Assembly (NCBI GenBank): GCA_013415595.1
Contig: JAAEEW010000069.1
Location: forward strand, 1 to 6,297
Direction of reading: 5' to 3'
Origin: Methanosarcinales archaeon
Lineage (GTDB): Archaea; Halobacteriota; Methanosarcinia; Methanotrichales; Methanotrichaceae
DNA length: 6,297 nt
The notes beneath the pieces are model-generated. The model saw only the letters and a list, made by a program, of their open reading frames with translations, had not been told where the DNA came from and made no database searches. This document shows positions 4,980 through 6,297 of this stretch, piece after piece (the first letter of the stretch is position 1; every line of letters begins with the position of its first letter). A program made the translations under genes and the position numbers.

Positions 4980-5932
4980 TATCCCATCTTCTCTCTAACC
5001 GGCGAAAGAATCTGGATCATGGACTGGGCAGCGCTCTTCTTCAAGTCCATGGGGTGCAGGGCACCGGAGACGAATGCCGCCTCAATATCCTGGTAGCTGG
5101 CAAAGCTCACGTCGCCGCCGAACTTGGCTGGCCGCTTCACCGTCACCTCCCCCAGCCGGGGGAAGATGTGGTACTTCATGATGGCCATCACCGGATTGTC
5201 CTCCACCACCCTGGCCGGACAGAAGGCGTACATGATCTTCTTCTCCACGTCCTCTGCCGGCTCGTCCACGGCGATGTTGTTCCCCTTGGAGGAGGACATC
5301 TTCTGCCCGTCCAGGCCGGGGATCAGGGGGGTGTGCAGGCAGATGGGCGCAGGCAGTCCCAGCCGGGGGAGTTCCTCTCTGGCCAGCATGTGTATCTTTC
5401 GCTGGTCGATCCCGCCCACGGCCACGTCCACCCGCAGGTCGGCGATGTCCACCGCCTGCATCAGGGGGTAGATCATCTGGGAGACCATGGGGTTCTCGGC
5501 GTTGCGGGAGACCTCGTCCATGCTCCGCCGGGCCCGGTTGAGGGTGGTGTTCCGGGCCATCTGCAGGACCTTGATCACATACTCTGCTTGAAGCTGGTAG
5601 TCAGTTCCGTAGATGAATTCGGTCTTCTCCGGGTCCAGGCCCAGGGCCATGAAGCAGTCCCGGTTGTAGTCTGCTATCTCCCGGACCTCCTCCAGGCTCC
5701 CCTTCTCGTTCAGATAGGCGTGCAGGTCCGCCAGCAGCACCACCACGTCGAATCCCGCCTGCTGCATATCGATCAGCTTGTTGGCGGTGAGCATGTGCCC
5801 CAGATGTACCTTGCCCGAGGTCTCGTAGCCCACGTAGCAGCGGGGGTGCTCTTTTGTCTCCAGCAATGCCTTCAGCTCGTCGAGGGTGACTATCTCCTCC
5901 GTGTTCCTGATCACCAGCTCTAGCCTGTCCAT
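4979..5932 (-). CDS. tyrS: Tyrosyl-tRNA synthetase, archaeal type
   Basis: A class I aminoacyl-tRNA synthetase that activates tyrosine with ATP and charges tRNA-Tyr in the cytoplasm. The 317 residues match the compact archaeal form, which lacks the bacterial C-terminal S4-like domain. HLGH at 43-46 is the HIGH motif and KMSSS at 211-215 the KMSKS loop. YVGYETSG (33-40) carries the tyrosine-pocket Tyr. YPLMQAVD (155-162) carries the Tyr/Gln/Asp set that corresponds to Y151, Q155 and D158 of the M. jannaschii enzyme. VDVAVGGIDQRKIHMLARE (168-186) is the family core. ALHPMDLK (291-298) holds the anticodon-reading Asp of the C-terminal helical domain. The frame opens at a GTG at 5947, but GGTGA 4 nt before the ATG at 5932, and a TATA box placing the RNA start close to 5944, favour 5932. 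Complete, with no missing key residue. Confidence 0.97.
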   Translation of the reverse strand: MDRLELVIRNTEEIVTLDELKALLETKEHPRCYVGYETSGKVHLGHMLTANKLIDMQQAGFDVVVLLADLHAYLNEKGSLEEVREIADYNRDCFMALGLDPEKTEFIYGTDYQLQAEYVIKVLQMARNTTLNRARRSMDEVSRNAENPMVSQMIYPLMQAVDIADLRVDVAVGGIDQRKIHMLAREELPRLGLPAPICLHTPLIPGLDGQKMSSSKGNNIAVDEPAEDVEKKIMYAFCPARVVEDNPVMAIMKYHIFPRLGEVTVKRPAKFGGDVSFASYQDIEAAFVSGALHPMDLKKSAAQSMIQILSPVREKMG

Positions 5933-5936
5933 AGAT

Positions 5937-5944
5937 TCACCACC
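5937..5944 (-). promoter_or_regulatory. Shine-Dalgarno site deciding the tyrS start
   Basis: GGTGGTGA on the minus strand, with GGTGA at 5941-5937, lies 4 nt before the ATG at 5932. The alternative GTG at 5947 would lie upstream of it with no ribosome site, and at or before the predicted transcript start. This selects the ATG. Confidence 0.75.
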
Positions 5945-5960
5945 CACCCCAGGCTACCGG

Positions 5961-5979
5961 CAGATATAAACGCTTTTGG
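5961..5979 (-). promoter_or_regulatory. BRE and TATA box of tyrS
   Basis: On the minus strand a purine-rich BRE-like ACCAAAAGCG runs into TTTATATCTG (5970-5961). The predicted transcription start, about 22-26 nt after the TATA centre, is near 5940-5944. The leader is therefore barely long enough to contain the ribosome site. Confidence 0.72.
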
Positions 5980-5990
5980 TCCTGAACCGG

Positions 5991-6012
5991 TCAGGCTCCG
6001 GCCAGGCTCCGG
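5991..6012. repeat. Tandem 11-bp repeat in the divergent promoter region
   Basis: TCAGGCTCCGG (5991-6001) is followed at once by CCAGGCTCCGG (6002-6012), 10 of 11 identical. A diverged third copy, CAGGCTACCGG, lies at 5950-5960. The tandem pair sits between the TATA boxes of tyrS and the 51-residue membrane protein, about 20 bp from each, a usual place for a regulator site. Confidence 0.5.
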
Positions 6013-6032
6013 GGCGTTTAGGTTGGGATAAA

Positions 6033-6040
6033 TTTAATAA
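6033..6040 (+). promoter_or_regulatory. TATA box of the small membrane protein gene
   Basis: TTTAATAA, within GATAAATTTAATAA, is centred about 26 nt before the ATG at 6063. The predicted transcript start is therefore at or next to the start codon, implying a leaderless mRNA. Confidence 0.65.
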
Positions 6041-6062
6041 GCCAAAAACGAGATTGGCGAGT

Positions 6063-6218
6063 ATGCGATTGAAAAGACGGGATCAGAACATACTCCTTAT
6101 GCTGGCAGCCGTTGTCATAGTGGCTCTGCTATGGGGCCCCCTGTGGTTCCTGGCCCAGTTGCTGCTCTTTGCCGCCGTGGTGTACTTCGTCTACCAGATA
6201 CTGAAGGACCGGTTCTGA
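6063..6218 (+). CDS. 51-residue two-helix membrane protein, function unknown
   Basis: A very small integral membrane protein. MRLKRRDQN is a basic head. Residues about 10-24 (ILLMLAAVVIVALLW) and about 27-46 (LWFLAQLLLFAAVVYFVYQIL) are apolar helices joined by a GP turn, and KDRF is a basic tail. Both ends are positive, so a hairpin with both termini inside the cell is expected. The frame is open further upstream to 5976, but that part crosses the TATA box and repeat, so the ATG at 6063 is preferred. There is no Shine-Dalgarno, which agrees with a leaderless transcript. It is divergent from tyrS with separate promoters, so no functional link is implied. No family is recognised. Confidence 0.75.
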   Translation: MRLKRRDQNILLMLAAVVIVALLWGPLWFLAQLLLFAAVVYFVYQILKDRF

Positions 6219-6297
6219 AAGGGGCGGAGCATTCCCCCCCTGGTTCAAATCATCCCGGATCTGCAGAGGGGCACATTTTCGGCCCTGCGCCCTTGTG
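6219..6297. other. Right edge, no supported feature
   Basis: The last 79 bases hold no clear gene. Two minus-strand frames entering from the right edge end within 50 nt and one stays open, so a convergent gene's 3' end could be here but cannot be judged. A weak GGGG/CCCC pairing just after the stop at 6218 is not followed by a T-run on the plus strand. Confidence 0.4.

Noticed and set aside
4571..5923. 450-codon plus-strand open frame
   Set aside because: It lies antisense to tyrS, which has complete class I synthetase motifs, and its translation is His/Gly/Val-rich with no domain. It is open only because of the codon bias of the opposite gene.
6242..6254. GGTTCAAATC, resembling a tRNA T-loop
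   Set aside because: The flanking bases do not form the 5-bp T-stem, and the rest of a tRNA would have to lie inside the end of the membrane protein gene, where no D-arm or anticodon arm is seen.

Overview
The window looks like a piece of a GC-rich euryarchaeal genome. The best anchor is a minus-strand tyrosyl-tRNA synthetase of the archaeal type. It has compact length, HLGH and KMSSS signatures, and a Methanocaldococcus-like core. Most genes are preceded by archaeal TATA boxes with purine-rich BRE-like flanks, some with purine-rich Shine-Dalgarno sites and some apparently leaderless. Two secreted proteins, one an orphan Cache domain and one a small beta-rich domain, resemble the lineage-specific exported proteins of Methanothrix (Methanosaeta)-type methanogens. 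That genus-level assignment is inference.

Layout, left to right. Positions 1-310 hold no convincing gene except the promoter and ribosome site of the next one. A plus-strand flavin-type split-barrel protein (311-730) ends at an AT hairpin plus ten T's. A gene-poor stretch (731-1174) follows, with a possible 29-codon leader ORF, then an unrecognised 184-residue protein (1175-1729). A second gene-poor stretch (1730-2091) carries a 61-nt nearly pure pyrimidine tract. A 60-residue helical acidic protein (2092-2274) faces two minus-strand genes across a hairpin region. Those two are a 170-residue exported protein (2528-3040) and an exported Cache-domain protein (3206-4024), probably co-transcribed from the promoter at 4064-4077. 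Nearly 1 kb without a confident gene follows (4025-4978). It has repeated palindromes, an 11-bp motif present three times, three hairpins and a doubtful 27-codon lysine-rich ORF. tyrS (4979-5932) is transcribed leftward and has a clear hairpin/T-run terminator. Divergent from it is a 51-residue two-helix membrane protein (6063-6218), probably leaderless.

The genes do not form one pathway. tyrS and the flavin-type protein are ordinary cellular functions. The only functional pairing suggested by position is the Cache protein with the small exported protein: same strand, both with signal peptides, 165 bp apart, and no visible promoter between them. I found no CRISPR array, transposase, tRNA, rRNA or defence system. 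The unexplained content is mainly in the intergenic DNA: repeats, hairpins and pyrimidine tracts.
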